From: MWEI01 sp964600235
GTDB lineage: Bacteria > Desulfobacterota > Desulfomonilia > UBA1062
Assembly (NCBI GenBank): GCA_964600235.1
Contig: CAZRIV010000001.1
Location: 1 to 64,000, forward strand
Direction: 5' to 3'
Length of the DNA: 64,000 nt
Each line of letters opens with the position of its first letter. The first letter of the stretch is position 1. Position numbers and translations under genes: made by a program. Positions 10,047-18,911 of the stretch are shown here, piece after piece. Below the pieces are notes generated by a model. It worked only from the letters and a program-made list of their open reading frames with translations. It was not told where the DNA came from and ran no database searches.

Positions 10047-11900
10047 ATGCAGTTATATGAGATGATTATCAGAAAAAAAGAGAAACTGGCATTATTTGGT
10101 TTGTGCATGGTAATCTTTTGCACAGCTGCTTTTTTCGGATGGCAGAAGCTTCATTATGGATTTAATTTCATGGATGAAGGTTACCATATGACCGAAAGTT
10201 GGAGGTTGGCTGCCGGAGATCATTTTTTACATGATAAGATATCCGGGGCGCTATTGCACTACACCCTTATAAACAAGGTAATTTTCGAACTGTTTCCCGA
10301 GATAACCCTTTTAGGATTCAGACAACTTCAGTTTATTGTAACAATACTATCACTCATATTCTTAATTATCGCCGTAAGCTTTCTTCAGGAAGATTCATGG
10401 TATCTCCCTCTTGTTTTGTCAATAATCGCGTTTACTGGGCTGAACACTACGGGTGGTATTCCTAATTTTTTCTATCATACCTATCCCCATCTGTTTATCA
10501 CCCAATTTCTCACACTTTTCATCTTTGGATTGGTGCTGTCGTCAAAATATACTAGAAGAGGCCTCTTTTCCCTCTCCGGTTTAATTCTATGGCTTATGAG
10601 CCTCAGTGCACTCTATACTGGTATTATTATTATTTCACCCGTTGTATTTTTTTTCATTAACAAGAGATATTTAAATAATAAATATAATTTTAATCTGAAA
10701 GATCTTATTTGGGTCCTTGCGCCTTTTTTTCTGGGCTGGGGAATATTTGTGGGGGTGCATGGTCAGGAATATATTCAAAACATACACAATTCTATAAATA
10801 TTGTCCTTTACTCGCCAACTCATTCGGTACGTTCTCTACTCCATTTCAATTTTGGTATTTTATTGTTATTGATCATAGGGATGGCTGTTATTCTCATTGA
10901 TAGCTACCTTCTTAACAGAAATAAAAAATATGAAATAATAACCGGCCTGTTAATATCCTCTGTTATAATATATTATATAATAAATATCCCGTTCTGGTTA
11001 AATCTATCAGGAAAGATAGGCATTGTATCAAACATCTACAACTGTGCCTGGGCATGTTCAATATTCCTATCATCATTCATGATTCTTTTCTGGATGTCGA
11101 TTATCATTAAGATTTTAATAAAACAGTCTCTTTCAGAATGCGAGCAAGTTGGAATCATATTCATGTTACCAGCAACGATTCTCGCGATTACTGTCAGTAT
11201 ATTCTCTGATGGTGGTATGTTCGCTGTCCTTTATACCGCAATCCCTGTTATTGTAGTCATGGGTGGTTGCATCATCACTAATCTAAAAAAAAGAAAATTT
11301 GCTCCATTTTATCAGTTAATTATTCTTCTTTTGGTATTCGCACCTTTTTATCTCCGTCAGGGATGGTTTGCATGGCACAACACGTTCAATGATTTCATTC
11401 CATCACATGCTACAACTACTATTGATAAGGGTTTTGGGAAAGGTATATGCACAAATGAAGTTTATAAATCAGTGTATTGCTGGATTGAAAATATTTCACA
11501 AAAATATTCTCAAAAAAATGATTATATATTAGCTTATCCTTTTTCGCCAATGGTTCATATGATCGCAAAAAGAAGACCAGCCCTTGATGATACTTTTATT
11601 TCCTTTAATCTAAAAAGTTATGAATATTATGATAACGCAATTAAATTCATGCAAGCCCGTTCGAGAAGACCGAAACTTGCCTTTGTATTTAGTCGCAGCT
11701 TGATTGTAATACCAATATTTTCAGATGGGATAAAATATTTTTGGCCCAGCAAACAACTTGATCCACAGTCGAGTGACCCTATCTCAAGATATGTTAGAGA
11801 CAACATGGTGTTACTAAATCAATTTACTATCATGGGTTTTCAAATGGCATGTTATATTGATAATAACCTGAACGCTGGCGGCAATCAGCCATCCAGTTGA
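10047..11900 (+). CDS. Polytopic membrane protein, GT-C glycosyltransferase-like (paralog 2)
   Basis: About 617 residues with a dozen hydrophobic helices. It is paralogous to the protein at 200-2005: shared blocks are FNFMDEGYHMTESWRL, EITLLGFRQLQ, TTIDKGFGKGI and MVHMIAKRRPALDD. The acidic DE pair in the first outer loop (about residues 43-44) is compatible with GT-C catalysis, but no family is certain. Its DNA is strikingly AT-rich, with long A/T runs through 10650-11000, unlike the wecE gene just upstream; this suggests separate origin or recent transfer. Start choice: ATG 10047 places the N-terminus level with the paralog. TTG 10038 and GTG 10041 are also in frame and GTG has AAGCGAG six bases upstream. 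It converges with the acyltransferase gene. Confidence 0.68.
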   Translation: MQLYEMIIRKKEKLALFGLCMVIFCTAAFFGWQKLHYGFNFMDEGYHMTESWRLAAGDHFLHDKISGALLHYTLINKVIFELFPEITLLGFRQLQFIVTILSLIFLIIAVSFLQEDSWYLPLVLSIIAFTGLNTTGGIPNFFYHTYPHLFITQFLTLFIFGLVLSSKYTRRGLFSLSGLILWLMSLSALYTGIIIISPVVFFFINKRYLNNKYNFNLKDLIWVLAPFFLGWGIFVGVHGQEYIQNIHNSINIVLYSPTHSVRSLLHFNFGILLLLIIGMAVILIDSYLLNRNKKYEIITGLLISSVIIYYIINIPFWLNLSGKIGIVSNIYNCAWACSIFLSSFMILFWMSIIIKILIKQSLSECEQVGIIFMLPATILAITVSIFSDGGMFAVLYTAIPVIVVMGGCIITNLKKRKFAPFYQLIILLLVFAPFYLRQGWFAWHNTFNDFIPSHATTTIDKGFGKGICTNEVYKSVYCWIENISQKYSQKNDYILAYPFSPMVHMIAKRRPALDDTFISFNLKSYEYYDNAIKFMQARSRRPKLAFVFSRSLIVIPIFSDGIKYFWPSKQLDPQSSDPISRYVRDNMVLLNQFTIMGFQMACYIDNNLNAGGNQPSS

Positions 11901-11935
11901 TTTTAGGTGAATATTGCATGAGAATATTAAGCTAT

Positions 11936-13036
11936 TCAGCCGATTATTAATCGGTCTTGGATGGTGATCTTATCAATCGCCGACTGGATCTTCTGAAAAC
12001 CGATCAACTTTTTGATTAGTTCCAGCATATACGAGATAGCGATACAGATGACAAGGAGAACCAGGAAGATCAACACAGGCTGTCCGAAGCCGTATATGAA
12101 ATCCTTGAAATAAAGATAGAAGATAAACGTGTGAAATAAGAATATATTGAACAGGTGCTCCCCGAGGAAAGCCAGGCCGCGTTCGAGCATTGCAGACTGC
12201 CTGGTCAACTCAAACACCAAAAGGATGATGATCGTCCCAAATATAGCATCGATACGTATCATATTCATACCTTGTAGTTTGAGCCTGAACAATATGAGCA
12301 GCACGAGCAGCACTACAAGGACAGGATAACGCACCCATCCTATCTTGCTCAGCATCGTACTCATGCGGCAGAACCCATCGTGGAGTGCGAGATAGATGCC
12401 GAGCATGAAGGGAAATATCCAGAGATAAAGAATCGAGATGCCGAAATAGGATCTCTGCGGCAAAACGAGGATAACAAGGGCGGGTATGAACGACCATAAC
12501 CCATAGCGCTTCAGGGCTTTAAAGACGAGCGGGAAGATCCAGTACATACCGACCAGTACGCTGATATACCACCATGTCGGATTGTAGCCGAGCCCTATGT
12601 CGGAGAAGTACATATGGTATCCGAGCATTTGGATGAAAAATTTAAGATATGGGTATGCACCGAAAACTTCCGCGATGGGCCGGTTAAAATAATATATCCC
12701 CAAGGGGACAAACAGGATCGCGATGAACCAGTAGTTCAAATAGATATATGAAAACCTTTTTTTGTAGAAAGACCATAGTCCCATTGGCTTGTGCTGGATG
12801 GACTGGGCTAGTCCATACCCGGACAATATGAGAAAGATCGCCACACAGACTTTGGCTATGATGGCTGAAAAAAATACGAGTTGCCCGAACTCGGGATGCT
12901 CATAGAATAGGTGGTGCCAGAGCAATAATAAGAGGGCGATCCCCTTGGCGCTTGAGGTTGATTTCAGAGAAAACGAAGCTGTTGCCGGCATACTACTCGC
13001 TTCCTTGCTCACATGCTGTACTCTTGCCTTTTTCAT
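11936..13036 (-). CDS. Acyltransferase 3 family membrane protein
   Basis: 366 residues, about ten hydrophobic helices. The N-terminal part reads SSAKGIALLLLLWHHLFYEH, where the histidine after the first helix matches the catalytic-region pattern of acyltransferase-3 (OafA/NolL-like) proteins. SGYGLAQSI and WWYISVLVGMYWIFP follow, as expected for the family. These enzymes O-acetylate or O-acylate surface sugars using acyl-CoA at the inner membrane. The start ATG at 13036 has AAGG eight bases upstream. It sits among polysaccharide genes, supporting a glycan-modifying role. The exact acyl group and sugar are unknown. Confidence 0.85.
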   Translation of the reverse strand: MKKARVQHVSKEASSMPATASFSLKSTSSAKGIALLLLLWHHLFYEHPEFGQLVFFSAIIAKVCVAIFLILSGYGLAQSIQHKPMGLWSFYKKRFSYIYLNYWFIAILFVPLGIYYFNRPIAEVFGAYPYLKFFIQMLGYHMYFSDIGLGYNPTWWYISVLVGMYWIFPLVFKALKRYGLWSFIPALVILVLPQRSYFGISILYLWIFPFMLGIYLALHDGFCRMSTMLSKIGWVRYPVLVVLLVLLILFRLKLQGMNMIRIDAIFGTIIILLVFELTRQSAMLERGLAFLGEHLFNIFLFHTFIFYLYFKDFIYGFGQPVLIFLVLLVICIAISYMLELIKKLIGFQKIQSAIDKITIQDRLIIG

Positions 13037-13179
13037 GAATTATCCTTCAACCATAATATCATTGATATATCAATACATTCAATTTCAAATGCAATCTTGT
13101 TTCCCTGTAGGTCCACCCATGACTATGTCCATGCCTTCAGGTGGCAGGGCCAATTTTTTGGTGCTGTTCAACCGTGGGT

Positions 13180-13305
13180 ATGGAGTTGTGCAGGAGTCTG
13201 TACCAGGACCTGTTTGAAAACGTGCTGGAGATGTATCACGGAACAATGATGGACAAGAAGAAGATGTTCAGTTCCAGGAACAAGCCCTTCTTCTCGGCTC
13301 TATGA
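13180..13305 (+). pseudogene. Possible coding remnant (C-terminal piece)
   Basis: A 41-codon open frame begins ATG-GAG-TTG-TGC and ends SSRNKPFFSAL-stop at 13303-13305. Its amino acid composition (LYQDLFENVLEMYHG) looks protein-like rather than random. A different frame immediately upstream (around 13150-13190) reads NFLVLFNRGYGVVQE, so a frameshifted relic of a longer gene is one explanation. I cannot assign a family. It could also be chance. Confidence 0.25.
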
Positions 13306-13323
13306 ATACTTCAATGCTGTGAC

Positions 13324-14058
13324 TTATGTATGAGCGAACCACTTATGAACCGTATAGAATGAATGGTCCGGCTCAAATCCCAGGCGAGTCCATACCTTCT
13401 GAACCGAGATGTTTGTAATCTGAGTGGATACCATCATCCTGGTGTGACCCTGTTCTATGCACCACTGCATGCCACTGATCATGAGGAGGCGATAGATCCC
13501 CCTGCCTTGCGCCGATGGCGCTACGCCGAAGAGTACGCCTTCGCCCTGGTCAGGGCTGTTTGATTTCATCGTGGCGAAGCCCGTGATACCCTGTTCTGAA
13601 ACCGACACGAGAACCTCGTCGGCTACACTCTTTGACAGGCAGGACTTGTATGCCCAGTCGGTGTATATATCGTCACACTTCACTGCATCGAGCCTGTCGT
13701 CATTGTGGTAGTGCCCCGGGTATCCTCTGAATGATTCGGCCGCAATTGCCCTTACATCGAGTTCTTCTCCTGGCCTGACAGGCCTTATGCCGGCACTGGC
13801 TTCATTAGGGATATCTTTGAGCTTTCTTGAATAATAGACGAGTGTATCCATAATGGTGCAGCCCTGGCGTTCCAGCTCAACGATAGCCTTTCGTTCAGTT
13901 GTAGGGCACCGGGCAATGAGGAATTCTACATGATTCAATGAACAGAACTCCAAAACCTCTGGAATGTCTGAGGCTGTCAATGATGCCTTTGCAGTCTTAA
14001 TCCCGAAGCGCTGCTCATCAATTTCAGAAAGATATATAGTTGGATTTTTCCCTGCCAT
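13324..14058 (-). CDS. GNAT family N-acetyltransferase, possibly WecD-like
   Basis: About 244 residues from the ATG at 14058, which has AGGGT six bases upstream; longer in-frame starts at 14145 and 14121 look less likely. The C-terminal half has the GNAT acetyl-CoA loop VAPSAQGRGIYRLLM followed by NISVQKVWTRLGF. The N-terminal part (SLNHVEFLIARCPTTERKAIVELERQG) resembles the layout of dTDP-fucosamine acetyltransferase WecD/RffC, in which a degenerate first half precedes the GNAT core. Given the nearby WecE, N-acetylation of dTDP-Fuc4N is an attractive inference, but the motif evidence alone only proves GNAT. Confidence 0.75.
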   Translation of the reverse strand: MAGKNPTIYLSEIDEQRFGIKTAKASLTASDIPEVLEFCSLNHVEFLIARCPTTERKAIVELERQGCTIMDTLVYYSRKLKDIPNEASAGIRPVRPGEELDVRAIAAESFRGYPGHYHNDDRLDAVKCDDIYTDWAYKSCLSKSVADEVLVSVSEQGITGFATMKSNSPDQGEGVLFGVAPSAQGRGIYRLLMISGMQWCIEQGHTRMMVSTQITNISVQKVWTRLGFEPDHSFYTVHKWFAHT

Positions 14059-14356
14059 AAAATACCCTGTTCTCCTCATCATCAGAATTAACTTATTGCA
14101 GTATTGAATAAGCAAGTTCATTGAATCTATTATCTGTACCAACACTTACGTTTGAATGCAACTCGATTATCATGTTGAACTCACGATAAGACGTTATCCT
14201 CAGCAATGTTTATTTTGCCTGAAATTATAGTCTTATCTTAAAGAACCTTTCTGTGGAACCGACCAGGCCGTGCCGAAAATATTTTTTACGTTATCAGGTT
14301 ATCTTGGAATGGTTTATGCGGGACTCATGTATCGCAAGCAGGACAGTTCATTATAA

Positions 14357-14393
14357 TGGACAAGCCCTCCGGCGATGCCGGAGGGCTTGTCCA
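14357..14393 (-). terminator. Strong hairpin terminator after the surface-protein gene
   Basis: Perfect 17-base arms (TGGACAAGCCCTCCGGC and its complement) close a three-base loop, 14 bases past the stop codon of the minus-strand surface-protein gene. It is GC-rich and very stable. The following minus-strand bases (ttataatg) are AT-rich but not a pure T-tract. Confidence 0.75.
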
Positions 14394-14406
14394 CATCGGC
14401 AACTGA

Positions 14407-15699
14407 TTAATGTGCCCAGATATCTACCCAGCCCCCGCTCTGGATTTCGAGACTGACCTGGTCAAGGTATAGATCACCCAATATCTGATTCTTGGGGGAA
14501 ACGCCTCCGGTGGTGGTCAGGTTTGCGTTATTTCCAAGGACAACCTGGGAACGCATGGAATCCATTGCAATGAGGAGGTTCTCGGGGAATGAGATATGAA
14601 CGGCTGTCACAGGCACAACGCCCGACGGGGCCTGCTGGTATACGACGCCCCCGATTGTTTCGGTTAACGTATTGTTGGGGTTTGCGGCCAAGAGATTATA
14701 ATAGGATGAAAGGTAGGCGTTTCCTCCTGAAAAGACCAGCCAAGACTGGAAGGACTGGTAGAATCCATTCTGTGTCCCGGCGGGCAGGTTTTCCGGATCA
14801 AAGGCATTGCCGAACATGGTGTGCATATAGTGTGCAAACGCGGCCTTCCAGACAGTCGGCATCACGGCATACTGGCCGGCGCGTGTGGTTACCACATCGA
14901 TGGCCGCCGTTCCGCTGATGATGAAGGCAGGGGATGTCTCACTGCCGTGAACGATGTTGCTCAGGCCGATGAAACCGCTGCTGTTGGTCGCGCCGATCCA
15001 CTCGACATCGTCAGTGGAAAGTGCTGATCCGTTCAGTCCGTCGGCGTCACCCCAGGACACGTAACCCAGGGTGTACCTGTCGATGGTGACCCTCAACTGC
15101 AGGGATACGCCCGTGCCGCCGTGGGAGAAGATGTCGATATAGCTGGTGGGGTTGATGTACATCTCCATTTCGCCGATGTTCACGGAACCCATGATGTCGC
15201 TGATGGCCACGGCGCCGGTGGTATAGCCGGAACTGTTGCCAACGTTAAAGCTCAAGGAGTCCAGGGAGAGATGGAGTGAACCGAGACCGAAACGGACAAA
15301 GGTCTGGGAGGCGGAGCCGCCGACACTTGTCTTGTCGCCTGTTGCCACGTCGATGGTGATGGGCTTCAGCATGAACGTACTGTAGCCGTTCCAGTTATCG
15401 GTCGATTCGGCACGTGCACGGAGCCGGTGGTTGACCAGGTTGAAGTTGTCGATGCCGACAAACCCACCCGAGTAGATACCAGGTGTCCAACTGTTCGCCG
15501 TGGGACCATTGATAAAGGCAACACCGTCGGAGTCGCCCCAAGACGCGGTGTCGATGAGGATGTTCACGGTCACGTCGGCATTGATGTTCACGCCGGCCTG
15601 GCCTGTAATATCAGAAAGGTCGCAATCGGCGACAGGGGTCATGGCCCAGAGAGACAACGGGATCAGAAGCACAGCAAGCATTGCTGAAAGGGTTTTCAT
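14407..15699 (-). CDS. Secreted surface protein with TGQAG motif (DUF6160-like)
   Basis: 430 residues with a Sec signal peptide of about 19 residues (hydrophobic LAVLLIPLSLWA, cleavage after WAM/TPV). The mature start carries the motif DLSDITGQAGVNI, which I associate with DUF6160-type putative surface or pilus-associated proteins. The body is rich in G, S, T, N and beta-type patterns, with two copies of a module containing SWGDSDG...GFVGIDN (about residues 52-84) and SWGDADG...GFIGLSN (about 217-248). No enzyme motif is visible. GGAGG lies about ten bases before the ATG. The gene is monocistronic and closed by the hairpin at 14357-14393. Outer-membrane or extracellular location is inferred. 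Confidence 0.65.
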   Translation of the reverse strand: MKTLSAMLAVLLIPLSLWAMTPVADCDLSDITGQAGVNINADVTVNILIDTASWGDSDGVAFINGPTANSWTPGIYSGGFVGIDNFNLVNHRLRARAESTDNWNGYSTFMLKPITIDVATGDKTSVGGSASQTFVRFGLGSLHLSLDSLSFNVGNSSGYTTGAVAISDIMGSVNIGEMEMYINPTSYIDIFSHGGTGVSLQLRVTIDRYTLGYVSWGDADGLNGSALSTDDVEWIGATNSSGFIGLSNIVHGSETSPAFIISGTAAIDVVTTRAGQYAVMPTVWKAAFAHYMHTMFGNAFDPENLPAGTQNGFYQSFQSWLVFSGGNAYLSSYYNLLAANPNNTLTETIGGVVYQQAPSGVVPVTAVHISFPENLLIAMDSMRSQVVLGNNANLTTTGGVSPKNQILGDLYLDQVSLEIQSGGWVDIWAH

Positions 15700-16259
15700 G
15701 ATAAACGGGCCTCCGTAATATGAAAATTTGCATGTCTGAACAGTCTATAACGTTTCATAGAGCATCAAGCGGCATCAGGTATTTTTAAACATACGAACCA
15801 TGGTTAAAAGAAGAACATGATCGTATCATCAAAAATCAGGAGCCTCCTCCTTGTTCAGCTATTACTTTTATAAATATAAAAATACTGGTTAATAAATTAA
15901 AGCAATAAGTATGCCCAAAAGATAAGGTCAATAAAACAGCATGTTAGATCGGGGCGAGGGTAAATAAGGATGAAGTGGGTATTAAATTTCCACAATAATT
16001 GAAAAAAATTTCAGCACATTGTGACTGTCAACAGTGTTGATAGCCTGCACATGTCACAATCCGGACAATGTCGTGTGACTTCATCACGGGCTTCATCACG
16101 GGTAAAAACACACGCGTTGGTCTTGAGGGCATGGCGGCGTTGTGCCCCATGCTTATGGATCATACATCTCGGGGGAGAAGCAAAAGTTTTAGCGCTGACA
16201 AGGTATGATTCTACATGATATTGTGCCGTATCCAGACCTTCGCCAGGAGTGGGATTAGG
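15700..16259. other. Long divergent intergenic region
   Basis: About 560 bases between the secreted-protein gene (minus) and a TMTC-like gene (plus). 15780-15990 is AT-rich with no clear gene. It contains the nested dyad at 16018-16060 listed separately. No riboswitch or RNA gene was recognised. Confidence 0.4.
16018..16060. promoter_or_regulatory. Nested dyad, possible regulatory site
   Basis: Outer arms ATTGTGAC (16018-16025) and GTCACAAT (16053-16060) are perfect complements. Just inside the left arm lies the 13-base odd palindrome TCAACAGTGTTGA (16028-16040). The TGTGA/TCACA half-sites recall CRP/FNR-family sites, but their spacing is far too wide for one. It is about 200 bases upstream of the TMTC-like gene. 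Confidence 0.25.
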
Positions 16260-18506
16260 GTGAAAAAACAGAACAATGAAGAGAAACATTCCAGTGATGG
16301 AGGCTTGTCTCAAGGCCCGGGCCGGGGGTCCCTCCACAGCAGCAAAGAGGTGATTGTCGTCCTTTTCCTTGTTGTTTCCGTAGCGCTGATTTACTGGCAG
16401 GTCCAGGGGTTTGATTTTATCTCATTTGATGACCCCCAGTATGTCTCCCAGAACGTTCAGGTGCAAAGGGGGCTGTCCCTGGACAACCTGTTATGGGCAT
16501 TCACCCTGCACAAGCCTGGAGACCTGGGCTACTGGTATCCCCTCACCTGGGTATCCCACATGACGGATTGCCAGCTTTTCGGGCTGAACCCCGGATTGCA
16601 CCACCTGAGCAATGTCTTTTACCATATCCTTAATTCGGTACTCCTGTTCATTGCCTTCAGGCTCATGACAGGTTCCGTCTGGAGGAGCGCCTTTGTCGCA
16701 GCCCTGTTTGCGCTGCACCCGATCAATGTGGATTCGGCCGCATGGATAGCAGAGAGAAAAAATCTTCTCAGCACCACGTTCTGGATGCTCACCATGATTG
16801 CCTACTTCTATTACACGAAAAAGAAAACCGTTTCGCTCTATCTCTTAACCTTTGCGATGTTCTGTCTCGGGTCCCTTGCCAAGCCCATGCTGGTAACCCT
16901 GCCGTTCGTGCTGCTGCTGCTCGACTACTGGCCGCTGGAGAGGGTCAGGTTGCCCCAATGGCGCGAAGACAAAAGCCTCTGGAAATCCTTTTACGGAGCA
17001 GCATCCAGGCTGGTCCTTGAGAAGGTTCCCCTGATCGTCACCTCAGTCGGGTTCATCTCCATCAACATATATATCCTGTCAGCCGATTATTTCAGCGCCC
17101 TTGACCCTTCCCAGCTGACACCCATGGACCTCAAGGTCAAGAACGCCATTGTCTCCTACATGGCCTACCTTGGGAAGATGCTCTGGCCTGCAGGCCTCTC
17201 TATTTTCCACCCCTATCCCGAGCATGTCCCCTGGTGGCAGGTCATCAGCGCCGCCGCTGCACTCATATCCATCACGGCGTTTGTCCTGGGCCGGTTCAGA
17301 AGATACCCCTACCTGGGCGTCGGCTGGTTGTGGTTTCTCGGCACCATGGTCCCGGTGCTGGGGATCGTGCAGGCAGGCCTGTGGCCGGCCATAGGTGAGC
17401 GGTGGGCCTATGTGCCGTTTATCGGGCTGTTCGTCATGGTCTCCTGGGCGGGCGGGGATATCTTCGGCAGGTTTCCCGGCAGAAGGATCCTGCCCGCCGC
17501 GGCCGCTGCTGCCGTGCTCATGGCCCTTTCCCTGCAGACGTGGGTCCAGCTGGGACACTGGAAGGACGACTTCTCGATCTTCTCACACAGCCTCAGGGTC
17601 GATAAGGATAACTATGTCGGACATGTAAACCTTGGAGCGGCGTATGCGAAGAACAAGGAATACACGCAGGCCCGGTACCACTTCCAGGAGGCGCTGAGGA
17701 TCCATGCCACCGATGTGCTCGCCCTGGAAGGACTTGGCCGTCTCTATAACAAACTCGGCCAGTATGACAAATCCCAGTTTTATTACTCCGAGATCATCAA
17801 ATATAACCCCAGAAATATTAAGGCATATCTTGAATTAGGGTCGGTGCTCACTTCCAAGGGCGACCTGGAGGGCGCCCGCAGACAGTATGAGCATGTGATA
17901 GGCCTGGATCCGGGGTATGCCCCTGCATATTATTCCCTCGGGGTCATCTCGGCGAGGAACAAGGAGCTGGACAAGGCGATCGAATATTTCTCGACGGCCA
18001 TAAGGCTCGACCCCCAAGACCTGGACTCACATTGTTCCATCGGCGTGGTGCTCATGAACCAGGGGAGGGTGGAGGAAGCGACGGGTCATTTCAAGGAGGC
18101 GCTGCGCATCGATCCCGGCTCGCAGCAGGCTGGCTCGTACATGGCCTCTGTGGATTTCGTACAGAAGATGAACGAAGATATCGGCAGGCTCGAAAAGGTA
18201 AGGGCGCAGAAACCCCATAGTCCGGAGGTGTATCAGAAGCTGGCCGTGCTGTATGCTGGCAAGGGCGAGTATACAAAGGCCCTGGAAACGCTCCAGGAGC
18301 TTGCCAGGCTGAAGCCCGGCGATCCGCATGTGGATTACAACATTGCCTGCATCCATGCAAAACAGGGAAGGACGGACCTCGCCGTGAGCATGCTGAAGAA
18401 ATCCATTGATAAGGGGTTCAAGGACTGGGAACTCCTGAAACGGGACAAGGACCTGGAAAGCCTGAGGTCTACCCGGATGTACAGGGATTTAATGCAGGAT
18501 AAATAA
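16260..18506 (+). CDS. TMTC/DUF1736-like membrane protein with TPR repeats
   Basis: 748 residues from GTG 16260, which has AGGAG ten bases upstream; the in-frame ATG at 16215 lacks a box. The N-terminal ~430 residues form a polytopic domain with SFDDPQYV, WYPLTWVSHMTDCQLFG, GLHHLSNVFYHILNSVLLF and ALHPINVDSAAWIAERKNLLS. These are hallmarks of the DUF1736/TMTC-type proteins, a GT-C-like group whose eukaryotic members are O-mannosyltransferases. At least six TPR units follow (about 440-690). The end cap YNIACIHAKQGRTDLAV...GFKDWELLKRDKDLESLR is like that of the two TPR proteins at 3591-8400. Protein O-glycosylation is a reasonable hypothesis; the sugar donor is unknown. Confidence 0.78.
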   Translation: MKKQNNEEKHSSDGGLSQGPGRGSLHSSKEVIVVLFLVVSVALIYWQVQGFDFISFDDPQYVSQNVQVQRGLSLDNLLWAFTLHKPGDLGYWYPLTWVSHMTDCQLFGLNPGLHHLSNVFYHILNSVLLFIAFRLMTGSVWRSAFVAALFALHPINVDSAAWIAERKNLLSTTFWMLTMIAYFYYTKKKTVSLYLLTFAMFCLGSLAKPMLVTLPFVLLLLDYWPLERVRLPQWREDKSLWKSFYGAASRLVLEKVPLIVTSVGFISINIYILSADYFSALDPSQLTPMDLKVKNAIVSYMAYLGKMLWPAGLSIFHPYPEHVPWWQVISAAAALISITAFVLGRFRRYPYLGVGWLWFLGTMVPVLGIVQAGLWPAIGERWAYVPFIGLFVMVSWAGGDIFGRFPGRRILPAAAAAAVLMALSLQTWVQLGHWKDDFSIFSHSLRVDKDNYVGHVNLGAAYAKNKEYTQARYHFQEALRIHATDVLALEGLGRLYNKLGQYDKSQFYYSEIIKYNPRNIKAYLELGSVLTSKGDLEGARRQYEHVIGLDPGYAPAYYSLGVISARNKELDKAIEYFSTAIRLDPQDLDSHCSIGVVLMNQGRVEEATGHFKEALRIDPGSQQAGSYMASVDFVQKMNEDIGRLEKVRAQKPHSPEVYQKLAVLYAGKGEYTKALETLQELARLKPGDPHVDYNIACIHAKQGRTDLAVSMLKKSIDKGFKDWELLKRDKDLESLRSTRMYRDLMQDK

Positions 18507-18911
18507 CCATGTCGAAAAGCCTGTCCCTACAGCACGTCACGGACCTGAAGGCCGGGGCGCAAATGGTTCAGAAGATTATATCCCCGCTTCTTGAAGCTCG
18601 GCGAACCTGCAGATTCGCATACGAGTAAACCTTATCTCGTCGGCACCTGTACAACTGAGGAAGGCACTGCAGTGAGGGGGGAAAAGACCTGCCCGCACGT
18701 GTCATGGACCCTGGAAGGACAAGCATGGAGCTTGCACTGCAAGGGTCCATGACATGAGCGGGTTTAATCTCCTGTGGTTCACGGCCCATGAACAGGTAAT
18801 GGTGAAAGGGGTTTTGCTTTGAGGGGGATTTCTCTGTCAAACCTTTTCAAAAGGACCCACGAGATTATTCTTAAGGAATGTGACGCGCAAAGGCAGAAGG
18901 AGAATGACCCC
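18507..18911. other. Intergenic region with small open frame and inverted repeat
   Basis: About 400 bases. A 39-codon open frame (18509-18628, MSKSLSLQHVTDLKAG...) starts two bases after the previous stop; it has no ribosome box and no recognised family. The 21-base inverted repeat at 18692-18762 is listed separately. Confidence 0.3.
18692..18762. repeat. Long inverted repeat, possible terminator
   Basis: Left arm 18692-18712 (CCCGCACGTGTCATGGACCCT) and right arm 18742-18762 pair at 19 of 21 positions. The loop contains a second small hairpin (CAAGC-atgga-GCTTG). The right arm is followed by tttaatct. It may end transcription from the TMTC-like gene or act as a mobile REP-like element. Confidence 0.5.

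Noticed and set aside
16018..16060. A CRP/FNR operator.
   Set aside because: TGTGA and TCACA half-sites are present but separated by far more than six bases.
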